Source: Vreelandella lionensis
Lineage (GTDB): Bacteria > Pseudomonadota > Gammaproteobacteria > Pseudomonadales > Halomonadaceae
DNA length: 64,000 nt
NCBI RefSeq assembly: GCF_002087295.1
Contig: NZ_MWVI01000050.1
Coordinates: 186,001 to 250,000, forward strand
Direction: 5' to 3'
Shown here: in pieces, positions 52,210-63,904 of the stretch
Layout: each line of letters starts with the position of its first letter
Numbering within the stretch: the stretch's first letter is position 1
Notes under the pieces: model-generated
Databases searched by the model: none
The model's input: the letters and a program-made list of their open reading frames with translations, nothing else
What the model was told of the DNA's origin: nothing
Made by a program: the position numbers and the translations under genes

Positions 52210-54464
52210 TTGTCCGATTCTGTTTCTGCCCAGCCATCGTCACCTGGGCTGCCTAAGGGCGCTTTTCAGGTGCTCAAGGTCGCGTTACCGTCGCCGCTAA
52301 GACGCCTGTTTGACTACTTACCCGCACCGAGGGCTCCCGCCTGTGGCTGGCAGCCTGGGCTGCGGGTAAGGGTACCCGTTTGGCCGCCGCGATGTCGTCG
52401 GAGTGGTGGTGTCTTTGGCTTCCGGCAGCGAATTACCGCGCTCGCAGCTGCGGGCCATCGGTGAAGCGCTGGATGAGGCCCCATTACCCAGCGACTGGCA
52501 GTGGCTGTGCCAGTTTGCAGCGCGTTACTACCAGCACAGCCTGGGCGATACCATGCAGCACGCTATGCCCGCCAGGCTACGCCAGGGCCACCCTATGGCA
52601 GGGCGCACCCAAACCCTGTGGCTTCCGCTACCCAACGATGAAACAGCGCTGGCACGCGCGCCTAAACAGGCGGAGCTTTACGCTCTGCTGCGCCAGCACC
52701 CCCATGGGCTGCCGGGCCGCGCCGTTAGCGCCCACGGCTTCACCCGGGAGCAGCTATTAGGCTGCAAAAGAAGGGCTTTATACAGCCCCAAGAGATCACT
52801 CTCACCGCCGCTCAACCCACCGGCGGAAGCTTACTCGCCTCCCCGTCGCTGCCGCTCAACCGTGAACAGGCCACTGCGCTATCCGTGCTGCATGAAAAAC
52901 TCGACGGCTACCACCCCTGTTTATTGGAAGGCGTGACCGGTAGCGGCAAAACCGAGATTTACCTACAGCTCATCGAAGCGCTCGCTGCCAAAGGAAAGCA
53001 GTCCCTAGTGCTCGTGCCCGAAATTGGCCTTACACCGCAAACGCTCGCGCGGTTCAAAAGCCGTTTTCGCGTGCCGGTGGTGGCCCTGCACTCCGGGCTT
53101 ACCGACCCAGAGCGCTTGGATGTATGGGAAGCCGCCGCCAACGGCCGTGCGCTGGTGATCATCGGCACCCGCTCGGCCATTTTTACCCCGCTGGCGAACC
53201 CCGGCGCAATCATCGTCGACGAGGAGCACGACGGCTCGTACAAACAGCACGACGGGCTGCGCTACCACGCACGGGACCTTGCTGTTGCCAGGGCGCACTA
53301 TCACGGCATTCCCCTATTACTGGGCAGCGCGACGCCCTCGTTTGAAAGCCTGCAGCAGGCGCTTACGGGCGCTTATCGTCACCTACGGCTAACTCAGCGG
53401 CCCAGCCGTCACCCGCCCGCTAAGTTAGAGCTAATCGACCTGCGTCATCAGCGCCGCCAAGGGGGGCTGCTGCCCAACGCGATCAAAGCGATTAAGAGCA
53501 CGCTCGCGGCGGGCAAGCAGGCGCTCATTTTTATCAACCGGCGTGGCTTTGCGCCGAGCCTAGCCTGCCACAGCTGCGGTTGGATGGCTGAATGCGGCCA
53601 GTGCGATGCGCGCATGACGTTACACCGCCAGCCGCCGCTGCTGGCCGCCACCACTGCGACAGCCGCCGCGCCCTGCCGGATGCCTGCCCAGAGTGCGGCA
53701 GCGGCGACTTGCGTGCGCTGGGTAGCGGCACGGAGCGCACCGAGGAGACGCTACAAGGGCTGTTTCCTGAGACCACCGTTCACCGCATTGACCGCGACAG
53801 CACGCGCAAAAAAGAGAGCTTCGAGCAGGTGCTCAAAGAGATTCAGCGTGGCGAGCCCTGCCTGCTGGTGGGCACTCAAATGCTCGCCAAGGGCCACCAT
53901 TTACCGCATGTCACCTTGGTGGTGGTGGTCAACGCCGATGGCGGCCTCTACGCGGCGGATTTTCGCGCCCTAGAGCACAGCGCACAGCTATTGGAGCAAG
54001 TAGCGGGGCGCGCAGGCCGCGCCGCTCACCCTGGCCGCGTGCTGGTGCAAACCCTCCATCCGGATGACCCACACCTAGGCCAGCTGGCCGAACATGGCTA
54101 CGGCGCACTGGCCCGCAACCTGCTGGAAGAGCGCCGCATCGCCAAGCTGCCGCCGTTTTGCTTTATGGCGCTGCTACGCGTAGAAAGCCCACAGGAGCAG
54201 GAGGCGCTTGCGCTGGCTCAGCAAGCCGCTCAGGCGCTGCGCCAGTGGCTGAAGGACGCCCAGCTGCCCGTGCGCTGTATGGGGCCTGTACCCGCCCCCA
54301 TGGAGCGCCGCCAAAACCGCTACCACATCCACGTCATGATCACCGCTGACAAACGTAGCCACCGCCACGCCGCCGCTAACTGGCTGGTGCAGTGGTTAGA
54401 AGCCAACCGAGAGGCGCGCAAAGTGCGCTGGTCGATTGATATCGACCCGCAAACCCTGGCCTAG
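52210..54464 (+). CDS. priA: Primosomal protein N' PriA helicase (three apparent frameshifts)
   Basis: Replication-restart helicase of about 750 residues. The N-terminal FQVLKVALPSPLRRLFDYLP, Walker A EGVTGSGKTEIYLQL, the DEEH box IVDEEHDGSYKQ and LLLGSATPSFESLQ are seen, followed by the zinc-binding Cys pairs (CHSCG, CGQC, then CPECG in another frame), VGTQMLAKGHHLPHVTLV and the C-terminal domain. Shifts lie near 52378 (extra G; VPFGRRDVVGVVVS restored), 52762 and 53646 (missing T in LLACHHC). The start appears to be TTG 52210 behind GGAGG. Divergent from rpmE, a common arrangement. Confidence 0.92.
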
Positions 54465-54608
54465 CCGTAAGGGCTTGTATCCAACGCAGGTCCTATCCTA
54501 AGGGAATACGGCTTTGAAACTGCGCGCCAATTGCCGATAATGGCCGCTTTGCCGCTGTGTTACCTGAGCGCATGCACACGCCGCCACCGACGACATCCGG
54601 ATATTTAA

Positions 54609-56296
54609 ATGAAAGATACGATTATTTCTCTGCTCGAAGGCGCGGTTTTGACGCGCTTAAGCACCAAGGCGTGCTGCCCGACGATTTAAAACCCGCCATT
54701 AAGGTGGACCCCACGAAAGACAAAGCCCACGGCGACTACGCCACCAACCTCGCGCTGATGTTGGCCAGGCCTTCCGGCATGAAGCCACGCGAGCTGGCCG
54801 ACACCCTCGTCGCCGCCCTGCCCGCCAGCGATGCCATTCAAAAAACTGAGATTGCGGGCCCTGGGTTTATCAACTTCTTTGCCGCCGCGGACGCCGCTGC
54901 ACAAATCGTTGCTCAGGTGCTGGATAGCGGCGATGCTTTTGGCCGCAGCCTAATCGGTAAAGGCGAGAAAGTGCAGGTGGAGTTTGTCTCTGCCAACCCC
55001 ACTGGCCCGCTCCACGTAGGCCACGGCCGAGGTGCGGCGATTGGCGACAGCCTTTGCCGACTGCTGGAAGCCACGGGCTACGACGTGACCCGCGAGTTCT
55101 ACTACAACGACGCGGGTGCTCAGATTAAGAACCTAGCGCTTTCCGTTCAGGCTCGTGCCAAAGGCCTCGGCCCCGACGATGCTAGCTGGCCGGAAGATGG
55201 CTACCGCGGCGAGTACATCGTGGATGTCGCCAACGACTATATGGCGGGCAAAACGGTCACCGCCGATGACCGCGAAGTGACGGCTAAAGCGGATGCGGAT
55301 GATTTAGACGCCATTCAAGCCTTTGCCGTTGCTTGGCTGCGCCGCGAGCAGGATTTAGACCTTAAAGCCTTTGGCGTTGAGTTTGACGTCTACTTCCTGG
55401 AGTCCTCGCTTTACGAAAAAGGCAATGTCGACGCCACTGTCGAGAAGCTGGTCGCCAACGGCCACACCTATGAAGAAGATGGCGCGATGTGGCTGCGCAC
55501 CACCGACTTTGGCGCTGACAAAGACCGCGTAATGCGCAAGCGCGAAGGGGGTTACACCTACTTCCTGCCCGACGTCGCCTACCACCTGAACAAATGGCAG
55601 CGCGGTTTTAAAACCGTGATCAATGAACAGGGGGCTGACCACCACTCCACCGTCACGCGCGTACGCGCAGGCCTGCAGGCGCTGGAAGTGGGTATCCCAA
55701 AAGGCTGGCCCGATTACGTGCTGCACCAAATGGTCATGGTGACCCGCTCAGGCGTTGAGGTAAAACTGTCCAAACGCGCAGGCAGCTACGTCACCATCCG
55801 CGATTTGATTGATGAAGTAGGCCGCGATGCAACGCGCTTCTTCCTGGCCGCTCGCCGCGCCGATTCCCAACTGACCTTTGATATCGATCTAGCGCGCTCG
55901 CAGTCAAACGACAACCCGGTGTATTACGTTCAGTACGCCCATGCGCGGGTATGCAGCATGCTGCGCAAAACCGAAGATGCCGGCCAACCGTTTGACCACA
56001 GCGTCGCCATGGCCAATTTAGCGCTACTGGATAGCGACCAGGAAAAAGCCGTTCTTAACCGCTTGGCTCGCTACCCAGAAGTGGTTGAGCACGCCGCGAA
56101 AAACCGCGAGCCTCAGCAGGTTGCCCAGTATTTGCTGGATTTAGCCGGTGACTTCCACACCTGCTATAACGCGGTCAAAGTGATGGTCGACGACGACACG
56201 CTGCGCAACACTCGCCTGGCCCTGGGCCTGGCAACCCGCCAAGTGCTGCGCAATGGTCTGGACCTTATGGGTGTTAGCGCACCCGAGGAGATGTAA
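54609..56296 (+). CDS. argS: Arginyl-tRNA synthetase (one apparent frameshift)
   Basis: Class I synthetase charging tRNA-Arg, about 562 residues. The N-terminal tRNA-recognition domain begins [14 protein letters not shown] at ATG 54609; one base lost near 54650 separates it from [16 protein letters not shown]. The catalytic domain has [22 protein letters not shown] (HIGH as HVGH, in part) and [12 protein letters not shown] (KMSKS-like). The DALR anticodon-binding domain ends in [20 protein letters not shown]. An alternative reading from 54557 lacks the family N-terminus. The SPOR gene follows 3 bp later. Confidence 0.93.
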
Positions 56297-56299
56297 TCC

Positions 56300-57070
56300 A
56301 TGGCCAGCCCGCGCACTAAGCCCACCCGCCGTGGAGCCACGTCGCAGCGTAAGTCCGCCCGCCGCACTGGGGGCGGGCTACGCATACCCGGCTGGCTGTG
56401 GGGGATTGTCGGGGTGGCCGCTGGTTTTTTCCTCGCCCAGCACCAGCATGGCACCGCTCCCTGGCAAGATCAGCAGGAGGTTCCTCAGGCGACGGTATTG
56501 CCAAAACCCGCGGGTAGCGATGAGCGCAGCGCGGCGCGGCAAACCGAAACGCCCGCCGAGCCCTCTATGCCTACGTTCGAGTTCTACACGCTGCTGCCTG
56601 AAACCGAAGTCATCGCCCCCGGCGGGGCGATTCCCTCGACCATCACGCCCCCGACCGTAGCGGCCAGTGATGCAGACGCAAGCGATACGGCAACCGATAC
56701 GTCAACCGATAGCACAGAAACCGCCACCAGCACGCCTGCTGACGACCCCATTGCTCAGGTGATTGCCGCTAACACGCGCCCCAACGAGCAGGCCGCTGCC
56801 GCTCAGCATGCACCCGCGGCCCCCAACGGCACGCCCAGCCGCTATATGCTGCAAGCCGCTTCGTTTCGTGAGATTGGCGATGCCGAACAGCTGCGCAGCC
56901 GGCTGCGTAACCTAAGCCTGCTAGCGCAGATCAGTGAAGTGCAGGCCAACGGTGATACCTGGCACCGGGTTCAGGTTGGCCCCTACGACGACACCCGCGA
57001 GCTCAACCGCGCTCAGGACTTAATGAGCACACAAGGCATTGAGCCGCTGCTGATACAGCTACAGAACTAA
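56300..57070 (+). CDS. SPOR-domain cell-division protein (FtsN-like)
   Basis: 256-residue bitopic protein: a basic cytoplasmic N-terminus ([18 protein letters not shown]), one transmembrane helix ([15 protein letters not shown], about residues 33-50), a long Thr/Ala/Asp-rich periplasmic linker, and a C-terminal SPOR domain ([21 protein letters not shown] ... [22 protein letters not shown], in part) that binds denuded septal peptidoglycan. This argS-SPOR-hslV order is common in gammaproteobacteria, where the gene is often called ftsN; identity is not proven. Intact. Confidence 0.85.
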   Translation: MASPRTKPTRRGATSQRKSARRTGGGLRIPGWLWGIVGVAAGFFLAQHQHGTAPWQDQQEVPQATVLPKPAGSDERSAARQTETPAEPSMPTFEFYTLLPETEVIAPGGAIPSTITPPTVAASDADASDTATDTSTDSTETATSTPADDPIAQVIAANTRPNEQAAAAQHAPAAPNGTPSRYMLQAASFREIGDAEQLRSRLRNLSLLAQISEVQANGDTWHRVQVGPYDDTRELNRAQDLMSTQGIEPLLIQLQN

Positions 57071-57122
57071 CTAACAGCGTGCTGGGCTGCGCCAGACACG
57101 CTTTATCTGATGGCTTTCGCTT

Positions 57123-57160
57123 GCGGGCGGTTGATTTTTTATCAGCCGCCCGCATTTTGT
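57123..57160 (+). terminator. Terminator after the SPOR gene
   Basis: A 13-bp stem with one G-T pair (GCGGGCGGTTGAT / ATCAGCCGCCCGC) around TTTTT, followed by ATTTTGTT. It separates argS-SPOR from hslVU. Confidence 0.8.
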
Positions 57161-57237
57161 TGGGAATCGCTTTTTATACGGCCGCCCAGGCGGCCGATCA
57201 GTCATCGGGAGCGCGTCTCCCCCAAGGCGTTATCTCC

Positions 57238-57771
57238 ATGACCACAATTGTTTCCGTTCGCCGCGGTAACCAAGTAGCCCTCGCAGGCGACGGCCAAGTC
57301 TCGCTTGGCAACACCGTGATGAAAGGCAATGCCAGCAAAGTACGCCGCCTTTACCGTGGCAAAGTGTTGGCCGGTTTCGCCGGTGGCACCGCTGATGCGT
57401 TTACCCTATTTGAGCGTTTTGAAGCGCAGCTTGAAAAGTATCAGGGCCATTTAACCAAGGCAGCGGTTGAGCTGGCCAAAGATTGGCGCACCGACCGCGC
57501 GCTGCGCCGCTTAGAAGCCCTGTTGGCCGTGGCCGACCACAGCGCCTCGCTGATTATTACCGGTAACGGCGATGTGGTTGAGCCGGAGCGCGGCATTATT
57601 GCGATTGGCTCAGGCGGCAACTTTGCCCAGGCCAGCGCCCGCGCGCTGCTCGAAAATACTGAGCTATCCGCCCGCGAGATTACTGAAAAATCCCTCGCCA
57701 TCGCTGGTGACATCTGCGTATTCACCAATCACCACGTGACGCTCGAAGAGCTGAACATCAACGAACGTTGA
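57238..57771 (+). CDS. hslV: ATP-dependent protease HslV, proteolytic subunit
   Basis: 177-residue threonine peptidase forming the core of the HslUV (ClpQY) protease. It begins [22 protein letters not shown]: after Met removal the second-residue Thr is the nucleophile. The conserved [17 protein letters not shown] and [21 protein letters not shown] are present. The ATG at 57238 is required for the N-terminal Thr, so a longer in-frame start at 57079 is rejected. It is followed 10 bp later by hslU. Confidence 0.96.
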   Translation: MTTIVSVRRGNQVALAGDGQVSLGNTVMKGNASKVRRLYRGKVLAGFAGGTADAFTLFERFEAQLEKYQGHLTKAAVELAKDWRTDRALRRLEALLAVADHSASLIITGNGDVVEPERGIIAIGSGGNFAQASARALLENTELSAREITEKSLAIAGDICVFTNHHVTLEELNINER

Positions 57772-57781
57772 GGCCACTTTA

Positions 57782-59104
57782 ATGACCCAGATGACACCCC
57801 GCGAAATCGTCCATGCGCTGGATCAGTACATTATCGGCCAGCAAGATGCCAACCGCGCCGTGGCTATTGCCCTGCGTAACCGCTGGCGTCGCATGCAGCT
57901 CGACGACGAGCTGCGCCCGGAAGCTACGCCGAAAAATATCCTGATGATTGGCCCCACCGGCGTGGGTAAAACCGAAATTGCCCGCCGGTTGGCGAAGCTG
58001 GCCCGTGCGCCGTTTATCAAGGTAGAAGCCACCAAGTTCACCGAAGTGGGCTACGTGGGCCGCGACGTCGAGTCGATTATCCGCGACCTAATGGAAGCGG
58101 CGATCAAGATGGTCCGCGAGCACGCCAAAGAAGAAGTCGGCCACCGCGCCGAAGACGCCGCTGAAGACCGTGTACTCGACGCCCTGCTGCCGCCGCCCCG
58201 AGGCCAGGAAGATAAGCCCCGCGAAGATAGCGGCACTCGTCAAACCTTCCGCAAAAAGCTGCGTGAAGGCCAGCTTGACGATAAAGAGATCGATATTGAG
58301 ATCTCCTCCCACGGCCAAGGCATCGACATCATGACCCCTCCGGGTATGGAAGAGATGACCAGCCAACTGCAGAGCCTGTTCTCCAACATGGGCCAGCAGA
58401 AGCGTGAGCAGCGCCGCGTGACCGTGAAAGAAGCGCTGGTGCTGCTACGTGATGAAGAAGCCGGCAAGCTGGTCAACGAAGAAGAGATCAAAGCCCGTGC
58501 GGTGGAAGCCGTCGAGCAGCACGGCATCGTGTTCCTGGACGAGATCGACAAAGTCGCCAAGGGCAGCGGCCAGTCCAGCGGTGGCGAAGTGTCTCGGGAA
58601 GGCGTGCAGCGCGACCTGCTACCGCTAATCGAGGGCTCGACGGTGTCGACCAAGTACGGCATGGTCAAAACCGACCACATTCTGTTCATCGCTTCCGGTG
58701 CTTTCCATCTGTCACGGCCTTCTGACCTGATTCCGGAACTGCAGGGCCGCCTGCCGATTCGCGTTGAGCTGGATGCGCTAACGCCGGGCGACTTCAAGCG
58801 GATTCTCACCGAGCCGTCTGCCTCACTGACCAAGCAGTACCAAGCGCTGCTGGCGACCGAAGGGCTAGACCTTGAGTTCACCCCGGACGGTATTGAGCGC
58901 ATTGCCGAAATCTCCTGGCAAGTGAACGAAGGCACCGAGAATATCGGTGCTCGCCGCCTGCACACTGTGCTAGAGCGCCTATTGGAAGAGGCATCGTTCA
59001 AGGGTGGTGATATGGATAGCCCCTTGGTCATCGACGCTGACTACGTCAACGCTCAGCTAGGCGAACTGGCGGTCGACGAAGACCTGTCGCGCTATATTCT
59101 GTAA
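57782..59104 (+). CDS. hslU: HslU ATPase subunit
   Basis: 440-residue AAA+ unfoldase feeding HslV. Seen: [34 protein letters not shown] (in part), Walker [40 protein letters not shown], Walker [13 protein letters not shown], the I-domain insert, and the sensor region [18 protein letters not shown]; the C-terminal DLSRYIL tail docks into HslV. Intact; hslVU operon with terminator at 59129. Confidence 0.97.
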   Translation: MTQMTPREIVHALDQYIIGQQDANRAVAIALRNRWRRMQLDDELRPEATPKNILMIGPTGVGKTEIARRLAKLARAPFIKVEATKFTEVGYVGRDVESIIRDLMEAAIKMVREHAKEEVGHRAEDAAEDRVLDALLPPPRGQEDKPREDSGTRQTFRKKLREGQLDDKEIDIEISSHGQGIDIMTPPGMEEMTSQLQSLFSNMGQQKREQRRVTVKEALVLLRDEEAGKLVNEEEIKARAVEAVEQHGIVFLDEIDKVAKGSGQSSGGEVSREGVQRDLLPLIEGSTVSTKYGMVKTDHILFIASGAFHLSRPSDLIPELQGRLPIRVELDALTPGDFKRILTEPSASLTKQYQALLATEGLDLEFTPDGIERIAEISWQVNEGTENIGARRLHTVLERLLEEASFKGGDMDSPLVIDADYVNAQLGELAVDEDLSRYIL

Positions 59105-59128
59105 GCGCTACTATCGGTATAGCCACCG

Positions 59129-59161
59129 GCAGCTTGTCCGCTTTGCGGGCAGGCTGCTTTT
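59129..59161 (+). terminator. Terminator of hslVU
   Basis: A 13-bp stem with two G-T pairs (GCAGCTTGTCCGC / GCGGGCAGGCTGC) around TTT, then TTTTGC. Confidence 0.8.
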
Positions 59162-59191
59162 GCTACTTATCGTCACGAGGGTCCCGTATTC

Positions 59192-59575
59192 ATGAACGCC
59201 CCGACACCCACACGGGTTCACTACCATAAGCAGGCTCGCGAACTGGAGCTTGGCTATGCCAGCGGTGACACCTATCGGCTGCCCGTTGAGTTTCTGAGGG
59301 TTTACTCCCCTTCTGCCGAAGTGCGCGGCCACGGCGGCGACACGGCCGTGCTACAAGTCGGTAAAAAGGAAGTCGGCCTGCAAAATATTACTCAGGCCGG
59401 TAACTACGCGCTCAAACTGCACTTTGATGACGGTCACGACAGCGGCTTGTTCAGCTGGAACTACCCGTTTGACCTTGCCACACATCAAGATGCCTAATGG
59501 CAGAATTATCTCAAACGCTTGGAAGAGGCAGGGGCCTCCCGCGAGGCTGCGGGGAATCAATTCAAGCAGCTGTGA
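59192..59575 (+). CDS. DUF971 family protein with in-frame TAA at 59495-59497
   Basis: Small protein with the DUF971 (gamma-butyrobetaine hydroxylase N-terminal-like) fold: VHYHKQARELELGYASGDTYRLPVEFLRVYSPSAEVRGH (in part), VGLQNITQAGNYALKLHFDDGHDSGLFSWNYPFDLATHQ. As written, translation stops after 101 residues at a TAA, but the same frame continues WQNYLKRLEEAGASREAAGNQFKQL to a TGA at 59573-59575. Homologues usually read HQDxLWxxYLxRL, so the TAA stands where a Leu codon (TTA) would fit. Either a base error or a real nonsense mutation removing 25 residues. Function unknown; it commonly lies between hslU and ubiE, as here. Confidence 0.85.
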
Positions 59576-59696
59576 CGCGGTGCCCCAGGTGAAGCGCAGA
59601 CAAGCCGGGGTCGGGAAGGCTACAATGTTGCCAACCACTTATTGCGATGACCTAACGGTCAACAACTACCGCCTCGAACTCGGGAGCTAAAGCCCC

Positions 59697-60452
59697 ATGA
59701 GCCCCACCGAAAAGCGCACTACCTATTTCGGCTACCAAGAAGTGCCGGTCGACGAGAAAGCCTCTCGCGTGGCCGATGTATTCCACTCAGTAGCCGCCCG
59801 CTATGACGTGATGAACGACCTGATGTCCATGGGTATTCACCGGGTCTGGAAGCGACTCACCATTGAGCGCGCAGGCGTTCGCCCAGGGCACCATGTGCTG
59901 GATATCGCTGGCGGCACGGGCGATCTCACCCTAAAGTTCTCCCGCTTGGTTGGCCCGCGTGGCAAAGTCGTTTTGGCCGATATCAATGCCTCCATGTTAC
60001 GCGTTGGCCGCGACAAGCTGATGGATAACGGCGTGGGCGGCAACGTAGAGTACGTGCAGGCCCACGTCGAGTGCCTACCCTTCCCGGATAACAGCTTCGA
60101 CTGCATTACCATTGCCTTCGGCTTGCGTAACGTCACCGATAAAGATGCCGCGCTGCGTTCTATGGCACGGGTACTCAAGCCAGGCGGCCGCCTGCTGGTG
60201 CTGGAGTTCTCCAAGCCCAACAACCCGCTGCTCTCCAAGGCCTACGATGAGTACTCTTTCCGCCTGCTGCCCAAGATGGGCGAGCTGGTGGCGGGTGACG
60301 GCGAAAGCTATCGCTACTTGGCCGAATCGATTCGCATGCATCCGGATCAAGACACCCTGAAAGGCATGATGGAAGCGGCCGGGCTTGAACGGGTCGAGTA
60401 CACCAACCTGACCGGCGGGATTGTCGCCCTCCACCGCGGCATCAAGTTATGA
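59697..60452 (+). CDS. ubiE: Ubiquinone/menaquinone C-methyltransferase UbiE
   Basis: 251-residue SAM-dependent methyltransferase of ubiquinone synthesis. Seen: [44 protein letters not shown] (in part), the SAM motif [34 protein letters not shown] and the C-terminal [15 protein letters not shown]. Intact and of normal length. First gene of ubiE-ubiJ-ubiB. Confidence 0.97.
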   Translation: MSPTEKRTTYFGYQEVPVDEKASRVADVFHSVAARYDVMNDLMSMGIHRVWKRLTIERAGVRPGHHVLDIAGGTGDLTLKFSRLVGPRGKVVLADINASMLRVGRDKLMDNGVGGNVEYVQAHVECLPFPDNSFDCITIAFGLRNVTDKDAALRSMARVLKPGGRLLVLEFSKPNNPLLSKAYDEYSFRLLPKMGELVAGDGESYRYLAESIRMHPDQDTLKGMMEAAGLERVEYTNLTGGIVALHRGIKL

Positions 60453-60495
60453 CACAGCAGCATCAAGCGATCATCCTCTGGCACCAGAGGTCAGC

Positions 60496-61159
60496 ATGCT
60501 AGTCACCCCGACCCTGCTGCTGGCCGGATGTGAACGCACGTTAAAGGCTCTACTTTCCCGCGATCCAGCCGCACCTACGCGGCTGGCGGCGCTAGCGGGC
60601 AGTCGACTGTTGGTTCGGCTTGAGAAACCTCATTTAGCGCTGCTTCTGTGCTACCACGCGACAGGCGTTGATCTGCAACATGGCGATGAGGTGGAAGAGA
60701 CCGACGTCGATGCCGTGGTGGAACTGACGCCTGAAACACTTTCCGAATGGCTGAGCGGCGCTTCCATTGAGCGGCTGATGTTCGACGGCAAACTGGCCGT
60801 ACGCGGGCGCATCCACCTATTGGAAGCGACCCGCGATCTGCTGTTCGATCTAGATATTGATTGGGAGAGCGAACTGGCGCGCTGGCTAGGCGACATGCCT
60901 GCTCACTCGCTGGCGGTAGGTATTCGACGTGCGGCCCGGTGGGGGCTGCGTGCCAAGGACGAGCTGCTGCGGGACGTAATGGAGTACGTGGTTTGAGGAA
61001 GCGCGCCTGCTGCCCGGCCGCCAACAGCGCGACGTGCTCCGCGACCACCTGACTGAGCTTGAGATCGCCACCGACCGCCTGGAAGCGCGACTTAACCGTC
61101 TCCATAAGCGACTCACGCAGCCAGCGGAACCATCAACGCCTAAGGAGCAGCGCGGATGA
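60496..61159 (+). CDS. ubiJ: Ubiquinone biosynthesis accessory factor UbiJ (one apparent frameshift)
   Basis: SCP2-domain protein of about 221 residues that, with UbiK, scaffolds the soluble ubiquinone-synthesis complex and binds lipid intermediates. The start is taken as ATG 60496 ([20 protein letters not shown]); the SCP2 core has [19 protein letters not shown]. An extra T near 60992 (GTTTGAGGAA for GTTGAGGAA) makes an early stop; repaired, the frame continues [36 protein letters not shown], a coiled coil typical of UbiJ, to a TGA overlapping the ubiB start (ATGA). Confidence 0.9.
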
Positions 61160-62778
61160 GCCTGCGGCTGTTTAAAATTGTCTGGGTCGTCACGCGGCAC
61201 CGTTTAGACACCTTGATTCCCGCTGAACGCCTACCGCTTTGGATGCGCCTGCTGCTGAAGCTGTCGCCACTGCAGCTAGTGCCCGTGGGGCAGCGCAGCC
61301 GGGGCGAGCGCCTACGGGTGGCTCTGGAGGCGCTGGGGCCGATTTTTATTAAATTTGGGCAAATGCTCTCTACCCGACGCGATCTGCTGCCCGAAGATAT
61401 CGCCGATGAGCTGAAGCGCCTGCAAGACCAAGTGCCGCCCTTCCCTGGTGAGCTGGCTGCGGCGCGGGTGGAAAGCGAGCTAGAGATGACACTGGCAGAA
61501 GCCTTTGCCGCCTTTGATCGCGTGCCATTGGCATCGGCATCGATTGCCCAAGTCCACGCCGCTACACTGCACAGCGGCGAAGACGTGGTGGTCAAGATCA
61601 TCCGCCCCGGCATTGACCGCATCATGCGTCAAGACATGGGCTTGATGTATCAGGTCGCCAAACTGCTTTCCAAAGTGCCGGAAGCTAGGCGCTTACGCCC
61701 TGTCGAAGTAATCCGCGATTACGAGGCGACACTGTTCGACGAGTTGGACCTCTACAAGGAGGCCGCTAATACCTCGCAGCTCAAGCGTAATTTCAAAGAC
61801 TCACCGCTGCTGTTTGTGCCGACTATTTACTGGCCCTACACTCGACGCCACGTCATGGTGCAGGAGCGCATTCGCGGCGTGCCGGTCGCCGATCTGGACA
61901 CCCTGATCGCACGGGGCACAAATCTGAAGAAGCTCGCCGAGCGCGGGGTGGAAATTTTCTTCACCCAGGTGTTCCGCGATAACTTCTTCCATGCGGATAT
62001 GCACCCCGGCAACATCTTTGTGAACTGCGATGCCCCGGAAGACCCGCAATATATTGCGATTGACTGCGGCATTGTGGGCAGCTTAACGCGGGAAGATCAG
62101 GACTACTTGGCCCGTAACCTGCTGGTGTTTTTCCATCAGGATTACTACGAGGTCGCCGCGCGGCACATTGAATCGGGCTGGGTAGGTGAAAACACCCGCG
62201 CCAACGAATTTGCCGCCGCTATCCGCACAGTTTGCGAGCCCATTTTAGAGAAGCCGCTCAAGGACATCTCTTTTGGACAGGTGCTGCTCGGGCTTTTCCA
62301 GACCGCCCGGCGTTTTAATATGGAAGTGCAGCCCCAACTGGTGCTGCTGCAAAAGACGCTACTCAATATTGAAGGCCTGGGCCGGAAGCACTACCCCGAC
62401 CTGGACCTTTGGAGCACCGCCAAGCCCTATTTAGAGAAGTGGATGAAAGAGCGGGCAGGCATTGGCGGGCTGTGGGAGTCCCTCAAGCGCCACGCGCCGG
62501 AGCTTTCTCATCAACTGCCCGAACTACCGGTGCTTGCTCATCAGGCGCTTAGCCGCATGGAGCATGAGCACCGTCAGCGCCATCAGCAAGTGACGGCGAT
62601 CAGCCAGATGCGCCGCCAAATGAGTCAGCAAGGTAAGCGCCAGCATCGGCTGCGCATTGGCTTGGCCCTAGTCGCTATTGCGCTGGCTTGGCAGCCACTC
62701 AGTAGTTGGGCTGCCACTCAGGATTGGCCGATACTCGCGGCTGCGGGTGCCGGCTTAATACTGCTGATCTGGCACTGA
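61156..62778 (+). CDS. ubiB: Ubiquinone biosynthesis regulatory ATPase/kinase UbiB
   Basis: 540-residue atypical (ABC1/ADCK) kinase-like ATPase assisting ubiquinone synthesis. The KxGQ motif is seen in [16 protein letters not shown], the A-rich loop in [11 protein letters not shown], the catalytic-type [12 protein letters not shown] and the metal-binding DCGIVG. Two C-terminal hydrophobic helices (about residues 497-540) anchor it to the inner membrane. Intact; coupled to ubiJ. Confidence 0.96.
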   Translation: MSLRLFKIVWVVTRHRLDTLIPAERLPLWMRLLLKLSPLQLVPVGQRSRGERLRVALEALGPIFIKFGQMLSTRRDLLPEDIADELKRLQDQVPPFPGELAAARVESELEMTLAEAFAAFDRVPLASASIAQVHAATLHSGEDVVVKIIRPGIDRIMRQDMGLMYQVAKLLSKVPEARRLRPVEVIRDYEATLFDELDLYKEAANTSQLKRNFKDSPLLFVPTIYWPYTRRHVMVQERIRGVPVADLDTLIARGTNLKKLAERGVEIFFTQVFRDNFFHADMHPGNIFVNCDAPEDPQYIAIDCGIVGSLTREDQDYLARNLLVFFHQDYYEVAARHIESGWVGENTRANEFAAAIRTVCEPILEKPLKDISFGQVLLGLFQTARRFNMEVQPQLVLLQKTLLNIEGLGRKHYPDLDLWSTAKPYLEKWMKERAGIGGLWESLKRHAPELSHQLPELPVLAHQALSRMEHEHRQRHQQVTAISQMRRQMSQQGKRQHRLRIGLALVAIALAWQPLSSWAATQDWPILAAAGAGLILLIWH

Positions 62779-62830
62779 TACGATGCAATCACTTGACGAA
62801 ACGACGCCGCCGATTGATAAAGAGAACACC

Positions 62831-63178
62831 ATGACCGACGCTAACCATGTTCCTGTGCTTGACGCCCTTGCTGAGGTTTTAAAGCAGCGCCGCCACGCTA
62901 ATCCAGAAGATTCTTATGTTGCCTCCTTGCATCATAAGGGTTTGAACAAGATACTCGAAAAAGTCGGCGAAGAAGCCACCGAAACGCTGCTGGCAGCCAA
63001 AGACGCCGAGCACGGCAGCGAACAGGACCGTGAAGCGTTGATCGCCGAAACGGCCGACCTGTGGTTTCATAGCCTTGTCATGCTGTCGCATCTGGATCTT
63101 GACCATCAGCGAGTACTTGATGAACTCGCCCGGCGGGTCGGTATTTCTGGCCACGACGATAAAGCGTCCCGATCATAA
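62831..63178 (+). CDS. hisE: Phosphoribosyl-ATP pyrophosphatase
   Basis: 115-residue enzyme hydrolysing phosphoribosyl-ATP to phosphoribosyl-AMP, the second step of histidine synthesis. MazG-like core: [50 protein letters not shown] (in part) with the metal-binding EExxE-type acidic residues, then [19 protein letters not shown]. The start at 62831 (MTDANHV) is preferred to an in-frame ATG at 62783. hisE between ubiB and tatA is a known neighbourhood in pseudomonads and relatives. Confidence 0.93.
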   Translation: MTDANHVPVLDALAEVLKQRRHANPEDSYVASLHHKGLNKILEKVGEEATETLLAAKDAEHGSEQDREALIAETADLWFHSLVMLSHLDLDHQRVLDELARRVGISGHDDKASRS

Positions 63179-63208
63179 CGTTAACCCTGCTTCGATGAGG
63201 AAATGCAT

Positions 63209-63481
63209 ATGTTAGGTGGTATCAGTATTTGGCAGTTGCTGATTGTTCTGGGCATTATCATCCTGATTTTCGGCACTAAAAAACTGCGTAACGTGGGCAC
63301 CGACTTAGGCGCTGCAGTGAAGGGCTTTAAGAAAGCCATGCACGAAGAGGAAAAAGAGGGCGATAAGAAAGACGCCGACCAGCCTCAAGCGAAAGTGAGC
63401 CACGAAGAAGCCGGCAATACCTACGACGTACAGGCGGAAGAGAAACGCGCTGCTGCTGACCGTAACGAAGAGCGCAAATAA
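63209..63481 (+). CDS. tatA: Twin-arginine translocase subunit TatA
   Basis: 90-residue protein with an N-terminal transmembrane helix ([44 protein letters not shown], in part): the FGTKKL hinge and following amphipathic helix are TatA hallmarks. A charged, disordered tail follows. ATG 63209 is preferred over 63203 because GAGG at 63196 is well spaced. First of tatABC, which exports folded proteins. Confidence 0.94.
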   Translation: MLGGISIWQLLIVLGIIILIFGTKKLRNVGTDLGAAVKGFKKAMHEEEKEGDKKDADQPQAKVSHEEAGNTYDVQAEEKRAAADRNEERK

Positions 63482-63484
63482 GCC

Positions 63485-63904
63485 ATGCTGGATATCGGCT
63501 TTCTTGAACTCATGCTCATTGGCATCGTGGCGCTACTGGTGCTCGGCCCTGAGCGGCTGCCCAAAGCGGGACGCACGGCAGGGCTATGGATCGGCAAGAT
63601 CAAGCGTACGGTATCCGGCATGCAGCGTGAAATTAGCGCTCAACTGGAAGCGGAAGAGCTGCGGCAAAAGCTAAACGAACAGCAGAAGAAGCTCGACGAC
63701 AGCCTGGAGAAAGCCAAACAGGATGTAGAGAGCATTGCTGATGCGCCCGCTAGCAGCCGCGAAGGGGCTCCCGGCCAGGATGCCACCGAGCAGCGGGTGG
63801 CTAACGCCAGCGCCCGGCTAGACGACGCGCTGCAAACGGTACGTGAAGCCGCCCCTGCTCCCTCCGACAAGGCCGATCATCAAAAGGATAGCAACCACCA
63901 ATGA
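63485..63904 (+). CDS. tatB: Twin-arginine translocase subunit TatB
   Basis: 139-residue protein with the TatB N-terminus (MLDIGFLELMLIGIVALLVLGPERLPKAGRTAGLWIGKIKR, in part), including the LGPERLP hinge with Glu-Arg typical of TatB rather than TatA, a long amphipathic helix, and an Ala/Asp-rich tail. It starts 3 bp after tatA and overlaps tatC by 4 bp (ATGA). Confidence 0.94.
   Translation: MLDIGFLELMLIGIVALLVLGPERLPKAGRTAGLWIGKIKRTVSGMQREISAQLEAEELRQKLNEQQKKLDDSLEKAKQDVESIADAPASSREGAPGQDATEQRVANASARLDDALQTVREAAPAPSDKADHQKDSNHQ

Noticed and set aside
57079-57237. N-terminal extension of hslV
   Set aside because: The mature protein needs Thr just after the initiator Met (MTTIVS at 57238), and a terminator hairpin lies within the would-be extension.
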